A DNA stretch of 64,000 nt from Myxococcus stipitatus (GTDB taxonomy: Bacteria; Myxococcota; Myxococcia; Myxococcales; Myxococcaceae). The notes under the pieces are model-generated. The model was given only the letters and a program-made list of their open reading frames with translations, did not search any database and was not told the DNA's origin. Every line of letters starts with the position of its first letter. The first letter of the stretch is position 1. Of this stretch, positions 8,564 to 18,600 are shown piece by piece. A program made the translations under genes and the position numbers. The stretch spans positions 6,820,001-6,884,000 of the forward strand of contig NZ_CP102770.1 in assembly GCF_038561935.1 (NCBI RefSeq), read 5' to 3'.

Positions 8564-9055
8564 CTACTTGGCGACAATCGGCTTGTCCGCCGCATAGCGA
8601 ACTTCAGAGACCTTTCGGCCGTCTTCAGAGTAGGACGCCTCGACGCCCTCGCGCTTCCCCTTCACCCACGACTGCTCCAGCTTCTTCGCGCCGTTGGGGT
8701 AATACTCGACCCGCAGACCATGGTAGTCGTTGTTCTCGAACTGGGTCTCACCTGTCTTCACGCCCTTGGCGTCGAAGAACGTCCACAGTCCGGAACGAAA
8801 ACCAGCCTTGTACTGGCCTACAGAGTGCTTCTGCCCATTGGGCCAATAGGCAACGAAGGGGCCATTCAGCACACGGTTCTGCGGAGTCGAACCTACCTTG
8901 ATGCAATAGGTGCGATTGCCCTCACTGCCTCGCTCGACGCGCTGCTCGGCGCCCACTGGGCACTCGAGACGATCTTCGTGCATGGCAGTTGCGTCCTCAC
9001 CGAGGGCCTGCGTTGCAACCGCAACCACACACAGCACAGCAAAACGCTTGCTCAT
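8564..9055 (-). CDS. Secreted MORN/YwqK-like repeat protein
   Basis: 163 residues, with an N-terminal signal peptide (about MSKRFAVLCVVAVATQALG) predicting export. The body has repeated W/Y-x-N-G-x-K motifs (YWPNGQKHSVGQYKAGFRSG, YYPNGAKKLEQSWVKGKREG, YSEDGRK). These match the MORN-like repeat of the YwqK 'antitoxin component' family. The start is set by AAGGAG, which lies 6 bases from ATG 9055 and 3 bases from ATG 9058; longer starts lack a ribosome site. A strong terminator follows. No partner toxin is seen nearby, so the family name should not be taken as a toxin-antitoxin claim. These repeats are common in secreted proteins of myxobacteria; the function is unknown. Confidence 0.75.
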   Translation of the reverse strand: MSKRFAVLCVVAVATQALGEDATAMHEDRLECPVGAEQRVERGSEGNRTYCIKVGSTPQNRVLNGPFVAYWPNGQKHSVGQYKAGFRSGLWTFFDAKGVKTGETQFENNDYHGLRVEYYPNGAKKLEQSWVKGKREGVEASYSEDGRKVSEVRYAADKPIVAK

Positions 9056-9177
9056 CATGGTCTCCTTCATGCGACTGGCGCCAAGTGCCGTCTCGCATTC
9101 GAACGAAACAGAGGGAGCCATATTCACATGACATCCCTTGGAAGCAATGAGCACCCCCTGGCGCTTCTGCCCAGATA

Positions 9178-9217
9178 GCACAGAGCCCCATCCGCGTACT
9201 GGGATGAGGCTCCGTGC
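9178..9217 (-). terminator. Terminator-like hairpin after the Cys-rich lipoprotein gene
   Basis: Arms 9178-9193 and 9202-9217 form a 16-bp stem that pairs fully on the minus-strand RNA (two G-U pairs) but has two A/C mismatches on the plus strand. The asymmetry supports a minus-strand role after the gene ending at 9262. A T-run is lacking. Confidence 0.6.
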
Positions 9218-9261
9218 TCACGTCAATCCATACAGAGAATGGCGTGATTCGCCATGAACTG

Positions 9262-10182
9262 CTACCGCGACAACTGAGAGCAAACCTCGTTACCATTGGT
9301 GAAGTAAACACCAATGGACAGAGTCGTCGAACTCTCGCCAGGGCAGAAGTTCATGACAAACTCTGCATTCTTACCTGCATTCGAAACCTTGTAGGTGGAC
9401 TCAGCGACGGTGCCAACACCATCCAACTCAGTGCCATTGACGCGCACATAGAAGAGGCCAGGAAGCGCCGTATACTGCGACGGGAACGTTGCCGAGCCGC
9501 CGGCGGACATGTAGGCACGAACCCGCGCCTTGGCCGTCATGCCGGTTGCAGAGCCCTGGGGCCTGCACCATGCATCCTGACCGAAAGACACCTGGGTGAT
9601 TTCGTAGATGATCGGGCCTGTGGACGAAACCGTCCAAATCGGTTGCTTGCCGCCCCGGGCAGGGTCGAAGTTGGCGCAGGTCGGCGCCGAGACTTCCTTG
9701 CAGATGCCGCTGCCGCAGAACTGGCCGTACTTGCAGGTGCTCTGAGCCGTGCCGCTGCAGGTATCGCCGGGGTTGCCGCCATCCTCTTCGCACTGACCAG
9801 ACGCCGTGTCGCACTTGCGGCCGGAGCCACAGTCGGCGTTCGCGGTGCACTTCGTCACGCAAACGTTGTCCAGGTCCGAGCACACCATGTCGGCCGTCTC
9901 GGAGCCGGTGTTGCAGAGCGCGTCCGTGGAGCACTGGCAGATCTTCGTGCCGGTGGCCGAGCCGTCGATCGAAGCACAGGTCTTCGCCGTGTCCGGACAG
10001 TCGGAGCCCGTCGAGCACGTCGTCACACAGACGTTCGCATCCGGGTGGCAAATCTCCGTGCCAGCACACTCGTCGTTGCTGGTGCAGCCCTTCGCGCCGC
10101 CGTCGTCGTCACCGCAACCAGCCATCAAACCGCTCATCGCGCCCAGCGCCGTGAGCATCAGCATCATCTTGCGAAGCTGCAT
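9262..10182 (-). CDS. Cys-rich lipoprotein
   Basis: 306 residues from ATG 10182. Earlier in-frame starts give no signal peptide, while this start yields MLTALGAMSGLMAGC, a lipobox with Cys near residue 22. GGAGG lies 10 bases upstream. Residues about 30-175 are a run of disulphide-type repeats spaced C-x4-6-C-x-(G/P)-x2-C (CTSNDECAGTEICHPDANVC, CSTGSDCPDTAKTC, CTANADCGSGRKC). This is the EB-module-like pattern frequent in myxobacterial outer-membrane lipoproteins. The C-terminal half is a separate globular domain with only two or three Cys. Function unknown; probably outer-membrane anchored. Confidence 0.8.
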   Translation of the reverse strand: MQLRKMMLMLTALGAMSGLMAGCGDDDGGAKGCTSNDECAGTEICHPDANVCVTTCSTGSDCPDTAKTCASIDGSATGTKICQCSTDALCNTGSETADMVCSDLDNVCVTKCTANADCGSGRKCDTASGQCEEDGGNPGDTCSGTAQSTCKYGQFCGSGICKEVSAPTCANFDPARGGKQPIWTVSSTGPIIYEITQVSFGQDAWCRPQGSATGMTAKARVRAYMSAGGSATFPSQYTALPGLFYVRVNGTELDGVGTVAESTYKVSNAGKNAEFVMNFCPGESSTTLSIGVYFTNGNEVCSQLSR

Positions 10183-10429
10183 CTTGGAATTCCCTCCGTG
10201 AGTCTGCCTGGAATCATCTACCCCGGGGCCTCCGGCCTCTGAGTTCAGGCCCCGACATCCATGCAAGCGGGTCGGCTTTAGTCCTCCCCGTCCTGATGTG
10301 TCAACGAGTGTCGACACCCTCACCGACGCCTCGCCCTCGTGGAAATTCAGCAGTCACGAAAGCGAACACTCACATCGGACCTCGGCAGGACAAACGTGTC
10401 GCGGAAGACCCAGCGACACCCTTGTCTGC

Positions 10430-12511
10430 TCAAAACGTGAACGGAAAGTCGATGGGCTCGCCCTGCTTCTTGTGCTTCGGGAAGGCCCACCCCTTGATGA
10501 GGCCCGAGATGCAGCTCGCCATGTACGTGCTCTTGAACTCATCCGTCTTGCACGTGACGTTCGACGTCTTGCCGCTCGTCTGGATGGACCACCGCATCAC
10601 CAGCTTGCCGCTCAACATCGGGTCCTTCTTCTTCTGCTCGTTCACGCACTTCACGATGGCGGGCTTGTTGTTCAGCACCACCTCCATGATGTCCGAACGC
10701 TGAAGCGTGTCGGGAACCCCACCACCTCCAGGCTCCGGCGGAATGTAGGCCGTGGGACGAGCCTCCGTGGGCTTGGCTTCGGCCTTCGGCTTCTTCGTGC
10801 CAAAGAGCTCGTCAAAGTCATCGCTTTCGCCATCGTTCGAGGATGACCGCTCCGGCCGCGAAGGCTTCGCCTCGGGCTCCTCGCGCCGCGCAGTCGACGA
10901 CGAGGCCCCCGTAGTCCGCCGAGGCGTCGACGGCCGCTCCACCTTCGCCACAGCGTTCTCCAGGGGCTTCGCGGTCTCAGCAGGCGGCTGCGCCGCCACA
11001 GGCGGAGTCGCCACAGGGGCAGCCGCCACCGGGGGAGGCGTCGCCGCGACTGCCGGCGTCCCCGTCGCCACAGCCGGATTCGCCACAGGAACCGTTCCCG
11101 CCGCGGGAGGCGGCTGAGTGCCCGTAGCTCCCGCCGTGGGAGGCGGCTGGGCCGCCGCCACGGGCTGAGCGGCCACAGGGGGCGGCGCGGCCACAGGAGG
11201 AGGCGCAGCGGCGGCAGGAGGCGCCACCGCGACCGGCTGCGGCGCCACTTGCGCCTGGTTCGGCGTCTCCGCGCCGCCATTGCCACGCGTCAGCGCGAAG
11301 CCTCCAGCCCCAAGCCCCAGCACGCCCACGACAATCCCCACCACCAGGCCCATCTTCCCCTTGCCCCCCGCGGGTGCCGGCTGCGCATACGTGGGCGCAT
11401 ATCCCGGTGGTGCCGCATACGGTGCGGGCACGGGCTGAGCGTAGGGCTGCTGTCCATACGGTGCGGGCTGCCCGTACGGCGCCATGGGCTGCTGCGGAAA
11501 CGCCTGTGGCCCCTGAGGCGCCGCCATCTGCGCGGCCATCGCCGCACTCGCTCCCATCAACGCGGGCGAGGACACGGGCTCGGGCGGAGGCATCGGCACG
11601 TCGAGCAGACGCGACTGCGACACAGGCTCGCGGCCCAGCGCGGGTGCCGGCGTCGGAGGAGGCTTCGCGAGCGCGTCGTTCTCCTCCTTCACCAGCGAGG
11701 CCAGCACGCTGGCGGCGGAGGGCTTCCAGCCCGCGGGCGCCTCCGAGGACGCCGCGAGCACCGAATCACCCTTCGACGACTTGCCCGCGCTGAACGCGGA
11801 CTGCACGGGACCCGACTGCACCGTGGGCTGGGAGCCCGACACGGGCTCGGGCGCGACGATGGTCGGCTTCGAGGGACGCGGTGCCAACACCGACGCCAGC
11901 TCCGCCGTCTCCGAGAGCGGAATCCAGTCGCTGAAGCCCGAACGCCAGCAGAGGCTGTCCGGCCCCACTTCGCCTCGGTCCCACGCGTCCTTCACCTTCT
12001 CGACGGAGAGCGGTCCCACCTGCTTCTCGTCGATGGCGACGTACCAGTCGTGCGACACGGCGGGCTTCGCATCTTCTTCCTTGTCCGGCTCGGCCTCGGC
12101 CTCGGCGAGCTTGCGGACGTTCTCCGCCGTGGCTTCCCGCGCCGCGGCCTCGCCGAGCGCCTCGCCAGACGGAATCTTGTGCGTGCCCGAACTCAGCACC
12201 TGGTCGAAGACCGCGCCAATCTCATCCTCTTCCACGTCCGTGAAGAGGCCGCCCTCGGGCGGAGTCCCCAGGGTCGCGGGCACCGTGGAGGCGGCCGACG
12301 CGTCGGACTCCTTCTTCGGCGTGCTGGCGTCAACCGACGCGGTGGAAGAAGTCGCGGGCTCCGACGAGGAATCCTTCCCCGTCCCGGCGCCCGCCGGGCG
12401 CACGGTGATGGTATGGCCGCACTTCTTGCAACGAACCTTGACCCCCTTCGGGCCAACCTTGTCGTCGCTGATCATGTACTGCGCGCGGCAGCTGTCACAG
12501 ACGAAACGCAT
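10430..12511 (-). CDS. gltJ: Gliding motility protein GltJ (AgmX): zinc ribbon, GYF and TonB-like domains
   Basis: Inner-membrane regulator of the Agl-Glt gliding machine. From ATG 12511 (693 residues) an N-terminal zinc ribbon is formed by C5, C8, C28 and C31. A GYF-type domain spans about 155-210 (DWYVAIDEKQVGPL ... WIPLSE). A long Pro/Gln/Tyr-rich cytoplasmic linker and one membrane segment (about 387-408) follow. A Pro/Ala/Val-rich periplasmic stretch leads to a C-terminal TonB-like/AgmX domain (about 600-693) ending in FPFTF. In M. xanthus the ribbon and GYF domains are reported to contact polarity GTPase-pathway proteins, and the periplasmic part reaches the outer-membrane complex. The 20 codons before ATG 12511 lack ribosome-site or family support. 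It is last in the cluster, 136 bases after gltI, with its own promoter-like signal. Confidence 0.93.
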   Translation of the reverse strand: MRFVCDSCRAQYMISDDKVGPKGVKVRCKKCGHTITVRPAGAGTGKDSSSEPATSSTASVDASTPKKESDASAASTVPATLGTPPEGGLFTDVEEDEIGAVFDQVLSSGTHKIPSGEALGEAAAREATAENVRKLAEAEAEPDKEEDAKPAVSHDWYVAIDEKQVGPLSVEKVKDAWDRGEVGPDSLCWRSGFSDWIPLSETAELASVLAPRPSKPTIVAPEPVSGSQPTVQSGPVQSAFSAGKSSKGDSVLAASSEAPAGWKPSAASVLASLVKEENDALAKPPPTPAPALGREPVSQSRLLDVPMPPPEPVSSPALMGASAAMAAQMAAPQGPQAFPQQPMAPYGQPAPYGQQPYAQPVPAPYAAPPGYAPTYAQPAPAGGKGKMGLVVGIVVGVLGLGAGGFALTRGNGGAETPNQAQVAPQPVAVAPPAAAAPPPVAAPPPVAAQPVAAAQPPPTAGATGTQPPPAAGTVPVANPAVATGTPAVAATPPPVAAAPVATPPVAAQPPAETAKPLENAVAKVERPSTPRRTTGASSSTARREEPEAKPSRPERSSSNDGESDDFDELFGTKKPKAEAKPTEARPTAYIPPEPGGGGVPDTLQRSDIMEVVLNNKPAIVKCVNEQKKKDPMLSGKLVMRWSIQTSGKTSNVTCKTDEFKSTYMASCISGLIKGWAFPKHKKQGEPIDFPFTF

Positions 12512-12533
12512 CTTTTCCGCAAGCCTCGGAAAT

Positions 12534-12584
12534 GACGGGAGAAATCCCGTCAGAATCGTAGAAGTGGCCACCCGAGGCGGTCAA
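12534..12584 (-). promoter_or_regulatory. Candidate gltJ promoter with leader hairpin
   Basis: On the minus strand TTGACC (12584-12579) and TACGAT (12560-12555) are separated by 18 bases, predicting a start near 12548, about 37 bases before the gltJ ATG. Overlapping the predicted start is a perfect 7-bp hairpin, GACGGGA/TCCCGTC (12534-12540 and 12545-12551), with a 4-base loop. Confidence 0.5.
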
Positions 12585-12623
12585 GGATCAGTCCCCTGAC
12601 CGCCCGAATGCTCATCAACGCGT

Positions 12624-12640
12624 GAACCCTTTCAGGGTTC
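12624..12640 (-). terminator. Short perfect hairpin just after gltI
   Basis: GAACCCT (12624-12630) and AGGGTTC (12634-12640) form a 7-bp stem with a 3-base loop, 8 bases downstream of the gltI stop. There is no T-run, so it may be a weak terminator, processing site or attenuator. Confidence 0.4.
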
Positions 12641-12647
12641 TACCGCG

Positions 12648-15600
12648 CTATCGGCGCACCTGCACCTCCACGTGTGTGCCGACGGCCACACGCAGACGGT
12701 GATGCTCTTCGGACGTGGCGAACACGAGCAACTCCTTGAGTTTGGTGCGAGGCGGAACACGGAACGAAGCTCCCGTCTCCCCCTGCACCAGTCGCCGCAC
12801 CGGCTCCATCTCCCCCGCCACGAAGAGGCCCGCGCGGGCCGCGGTCAGCTCCGCGCCCTCGAGGAACTGGCGCACGGACTGCGGCGTCGCGGTGGGCAGC
12901 CACGCCCGGGCCGCCTTGCTGAGTGCCGCGCGGTCCATGTCGGTGAGGACCTTCTCCAGCGCGCGCCGCTCGGGCTCGACACCGTGGAGGGACTCGGCGA
13001 TGCGCACATTGCCCACCACGAGGTTCAGTGCCGCCTGGAGGATGGCCTCCAGTCGCTCCGCGGGCACGAACTGCGTGAAGGCCAGCTCCGGCCGAGCCAG
13101 CGCCAGCGCCCGGCCCAGCAGGTAGTACACTTCCTTCTGCCCCTGCTCCGCGAAGTACTTCCCACCCACACGGACCGAGGCGGGGTGCGTCTGAAGCAGC
13201 TCGACGTTGACCTGCGGCTCCGGGGCGGGCTCGTTGGAGCGCTTCGCCATGCGCTCGCGCGTGGCCACGAGGAAGGGCGAGTACAGCTCCACCGCCTCCA
13301 TGCCCAGCAGGCGCGCCACGTACCGGTAGTGGTGCACGTGGTACTCCTGCGCGCTGGCCACGTCGATGCGGTGCTTGCGCGGCACGAGCTGATACTGCGT
13401 GAAGGGCGCGGCATACAGGTGCCCCGCCTTCGCGAAGAGCAGCCCCAGCAGCTCCGCCAGGGGGCCCCGGGCCTTCGGATGGAACAGGTACGAGTTCCAG
13501 AGCTGGTCGTCGACCGGCCGCTGCGCCACTTCCTTCTTCTTCGCGTGGGGCCCGAGCTTGACGAGGATCTCCTTCTCGTCCTCGCCCTCTTCACCCAAGA
13601 GGCCCGACGTCGCCTGGGCCGCGAGCCACGCCAGGTCGTAGTCCTTGCGCATCGCCGCCAGGCGGACGAGCTGTCCGCACACCTTGCGCGGAGACTCGGT
13701 GTGGGGCAGCGCACGCCGGAGCGCGGCGATGGCCTCCTCCTCCTTGCCCGGCATGTTGCCAGCAAGCTCGGCGAAGGCCTCCTGCACGCCAGCATCGTCG
13801 GGCAGGCCCTTGGCGGCCACGCCGTAGGCCGCCACCGCGCCCTCCGGGTGCTTGAGCACCTGGTGATAGAGGTCACCCAGCGCGCGCCACAGCGCCATGC
13901 GCGCGACATGGGTCTCCGGCGTCTTCGGCAGCCGGCCCAGCATCTTCGTGTAGTTCTCCTCCAGTGACTTCCACTGGCGAGCCCCACCGAGCATCGCCTC
14001 CAGGGAGCTGAACGCCTCGACGAAGCGCGGGTCCAGGTCCAGCGCGGCATTGAACGCCTGAGCGGCCCCCTCCACGTCCTTCAAGTCATCACGGCGAAGC
14101 TCGCCCAAGGCGAACCAGACGCGCTTGGCCTTGTGAGGCTCCGAGGACAGCGTCGGCAGCGCCAGCATGCGCGCGAGCACATCCGCGGCCTTCTGCCCCT
14201 GCCGCGTCTCGCGCAGGAGCACGTAGAGCTGGTCCATCACCTCGAGCGCATCTGGCAGGACCTTCAGCGCTCCCGTGAACGCATCGATGGCCATGTACGG
14301 GTCGTGCAGCTGGTCTCGGGAGATGCGGCCCAGGTCCAGGTACACCTTCGCCTTGGCTTCACCCTCGAGAACACCGACGAGCTGCTGGCGCAGGTCCGCC
14401 GACTTCTCGTACTGGCCCGCCTTGTCCATCAGGATGACGAGCGCCCGCAGCGTGGGCTCGTGGCCCGGGTCGATGGCCAGCGCCTTCTCGAAGTGGTTCT
14501 GCGCGCGGTCGGTCTGGTTGAGCGCCGCGTGGATGTCACCGAGCTGCCAGTAGACCTCCACCACCTCCAGGTCCGTGAGCTCCTCGCGGTGGTGGATGAG
14601 GATGGTCTGGAAGACCTTGAGCGCGCCCTCGTAGCGGCGCGTCTGCACCAGCAGGTTGCCGTAGCCCTCCAGCGCGGGCAGGTACGTCGCATCGCGCTCG
14701 TAGGCTGTCTCGTAGCAGCTGAGCGCCTTGTCGCGCTTCCCGAGCTTCTCCGCCACGTAGCCCAGGCGGTAGAGCTGACGGCACAAGTCCGCGGCGACGG
14801 CGGCGTCCTTCTCCACCATCGCCTTCTCCGCCAGCTTGCGCGTGACGATGTCCAGCATCCGCTCGGCATCGGCCCACTCCTCGTGGGCGATGTAGACATC
14901 CGCCAGCGCCCGCGCGGCCTCGAGGCTGTCCGGGATGTGCTTGAGCGCCTCCTCCCAGTAGCCCGTCGCCGTCTCGCGGTCCTCGCGGGTCTCCGCGTGG
15001 TAGCGCGCGACATCCAACAGGGCGCGCCCCTTGGCGGCCGGGTCTTCCGTCTGCTCCGCCTCCTGGCGCAGCGTCTGCTCGTAGCCGCTCCAGTCCTTCT
15101 CCTGCTCCTGGATGCCCTTCAGGGCGCGGATGCTGGGCAGGTGGCCCACGTCGATGGCGATGGCCTGCTGATAGGCGTTCCGGGCGCTGCCCGTGTCCAT
15201 CAGCATGTCCTCGTTGATCTTCCCGAGCCGGAAGTAGAGCTCCACCGCGTCCTTCGACTGGCCGGCGAGCTCCGCCTCCTTCTGCAACATCTCCAACGCG
15301 AAGGGCCAGTTGCCGCTGCGCTCGTAGAGGTTGCCGAGCGCATGCAGCGCGGGACGGCTCTCCGCGTCCACCGCGAGCGCCGCGTGGTAGCTGTTGACCG
15401 CGCGGTCCACCGCCTTGAGCTGCTGGTACTGAACGTTGCCGATGTCCACGTACAGCTCCGCCTGCTCCTGCGGGCTGACGGCCAGCGCGAGCTGCCGCTC
15501 ATAGGCGATGATGAGGTCCTCCCACCGCGACTGAGCCCGGCGCAGGCGGATGAGCGCCTTGATGGCCTGGACGTTCTGCGGGTCGATGGAGAGCACCCCC

Positions 15601-18600
15601 TCCACGCACACGTCCGCGTTGGCGGGGTTCTGGTACTTGTCCTCCCAGATGGTGGCGCTGCGGAACAGGACGCGAACCTTCTCGCGCCAGTCCTCGCTCA
15701 GCTCCAGCATCCGCTCGTAGATGGCGAGCAGGTCCGCCGGCTGGTCCAGCTTGGTGTGCAGCCGCTCCAGTGACTCCAGCGCCTCGCGGTTGACCGGGTC
15801 CAGTTCCAGCGCCTGGCGATAGGCGGCGACCGCGGACTCGTCGTCCGCGATGTCGCGCTCGAAGACACCGGCGACCTCCACCTGGATGCGCGCACGCTCC
15901 TCGGCGGTATCCGCCAGGTCCCTCGCGCGCAGCAGCGTCATGGCCACGTCGCGCCAGGCCCGCTGACGCCGGTACAGCGCGGTGAGCACGCCGAGCGTCT
16001 CCGCGTCCGGCTCCAGCTCCAAGGCCCGCAGGAGCGCGGTGGCCGCCTCCGCCGGGTCCTCCAGCTTCTCGTCCCAGACGCGCGCGATCTCCCGGAGGAT
16101 GCCCTTGCGCTGCTCGATGGAGCCCGCGGCCTCGAGCTTCTGCTCGAGCGCGACCACGTACTCACGCTCGTGTCCGCGCCGTTGGAAGACCGCCGCGAGA
16201 CCATCCAGCGCGGTGGCGTTGGTGGGGTCGAACTCGAGAATCTTCCGGAACGCCCCCTCGGCGGACTTGGGGTCATCCAGCCGCGTGTCGTGCACTCGCG
16301 CGAGCGTCGCGTAGAGCCGCTCCGCCAGCGGGCCACGAGGCAGCTCATCCGCCACCTCTTCGTAGACCGCGGCCAGCTCCTCGTGGCTGCCCGTCTCGTC
16401 CGCCAGCCGCTCCACTTCCTCGCGCAGCGTGTCGTCCGACGCGTCGATCTGCAGCGCGCGGCACAACGCGAGGAACGCCACGTCCTTCTGTCCCAGCCGC
16501 TCTTCCTGGACACGGGCCAGCTCGCGCAGCGAGGCCAGCTTCTCCTCGTCCGTGACGAAGTGAGGCAGGTAGCGGTCGACAGCCGTCGCATACGCGCGCC
16601 AGTCGTTGTACGTCCGGTACAGCACGCACACGCGCTCGTAGGCCGTGCGGTTCGCGGGGTCCAGCTCCAGCACCTTCTCGAGCGCCCCCGAGGACTGCTC
16701 GGGCTTGCCGCCCTGCCCCGCCCACAGGTCCGCCACCTCGAAGTACGTGGTAACGGCGTGCTCGCGCTCCTCGGCCGCCAGGTGCACCTGCACCTTCAGC
16801 TCCAGCGCGCGCACCGCGTCGTTCCATGCGCGCAGCGAGATGAACAGCGCGTGCACCCGGTCCAGCTCCGCCACCTGGTGCGGCTCCACCTCGAGCGCGC
16901 GCCGGGCCGCGTCCAGCGCCTCCTCGCGGCGCCCCATCCCCGCAAGCACTTCCGCCAGACGCAGGCGCAGGGCCTTCACGCCCTCGCTGTTCTCCTGGAG
17001 CGGAATCAGCCGACGGAGGACACCGACCAGCTCCTCGCGCTGCTCCGTCTCGTCGTACAGGTCGCGCAGGGTGTCCAGCACCGCGCGGTTGCGCGCGTCT
17101 CGGTCCAACGCCGCCTTGAAGTACGGCACGGCGGCTTCGGGCTGCTTGAGCAGCCGATACACCACGCGCCCCAGACGCTCGTTGAGACGGACCACCTCGC
17201 GAGGGTCCAACGTCAGCGCCAGCCGCCCCTCGAGCAGCTCGCGCAGGTCCTGCGGCCGATCCGCGCGCTCGTAGAGCGACTCCAGCGCGGAGAAGGCCTG
17301 CTCGTTGCGCGAGTTCTTCGCGAGCAGCTCGCGGTACAGCTCGATGGAGCCACCCAGGTCCGACAGTCCCTCCGCGGACACCTGCGCCATCTTCGAGACG
17401 ACGCGGTCGCGCTCCGGCCCCACCACCTTCTCCGCCTGGAGCTTGAGGATGGCGTAGAGCTTCTCCGACGCGGAGGCGTTCTCGTAGATGTTCTCCAGGA
17501 GCCGCGCCGAGGCCAGGTGGCCCGGCTCCAGCTTGAGGATGGCCTCATACGCGCTCGCCGCGCGGTCCGGGCTGTCCAACCGCTCCTGGTAGAGCTGCCC
17601 CAGGCGGAAGAGATACCCGATGCGCTCGGCCTGCTCGGTCGCGTTCGCGACGAGGGCTTCGAGGATGCCCGCCAGCTCCGGCCACGCCTGCAGCTCGAGG
17701 TACAGCCGGTCCAACGCCACCAGCGCCCGGCCCTGCACCGCCGCGTGCAGCGTGCGCGCTCGCTCGTAGTAGGTCACCGCGCGGTCGGAGTCGCGCAGCT
17801 TCGACTCCAGCAGCTGGCCCAGCTTCAGGCACACCTGCGCCGCGTCAGCGGCTTCGGCCACTCGCGGCAGCGCTTCCTCGTACGCCGCCACCAGCTCGTC
17901 GTAGCTGTCGGAGGCGTCGGTCGAGTTCTCAAGCCGCCGGCGGACCTCCCCGTCGTTCGGGTCCTCCTTGAACGCGCGGAAGAGCGCCAGGAACGTCAGC
18001 TCCGATTCACCCTGCGCCTCGCGCAGCGTGGCCAGCTCGCCCAACAGGGCCTTTCGCTCGAACGCGTCCGTGGACACGCCGACACGCATCTCGATGAGCT
18101 GCGCCAACCTCGGCACATCCCCGCTCGCGCGGAACGCACGCAGCAGCGTCTCCACCGCCAGCAGGTTCTGCGGCTCGCGAGCCACCACACCTTCCATCCG
18201 GGCCACCGTGCCTGGATGGTTGGGCTGCACCGCCAGAACCTCGCCGTACATCGTCAGCGCGCCCGTCCGGTCCAGCAGGCGCGTCTCGCGCACCGAGGCC
18301 AGACGGAACTTCAACTCCAGCCCCGCCTCGGGCGGCATCAGCGCGATGCGGCGGGCCAACACATCCGCCAGCTCCGGCCACCGCTCCTGCTTCTGGCAGA
18401 GCGTCTCCATCCGCTCCAGCGCGGCCATGTCATCCGGCTTGAGCTCCAGCAAGCGACGGAAGGTGGCCAGTGCGCCGAGCGCATCCTGCAGCGAGTCCTC
18501 CTGCAGCAATCCAATCTGCAGGAGCACCGTCGCGCGGCGCGAGGGCTCCTCGGCCACCGCGAGCTGACGGCGCAGCACCTCCAGGAGCTCCGTGGGCTTG

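Noticed and set aside
8564..9055. Toxin-antitoxin module based on YwqK resemblance
   Set aside because: No toxin-like partner; neighbours face other functions and the protein is exported.
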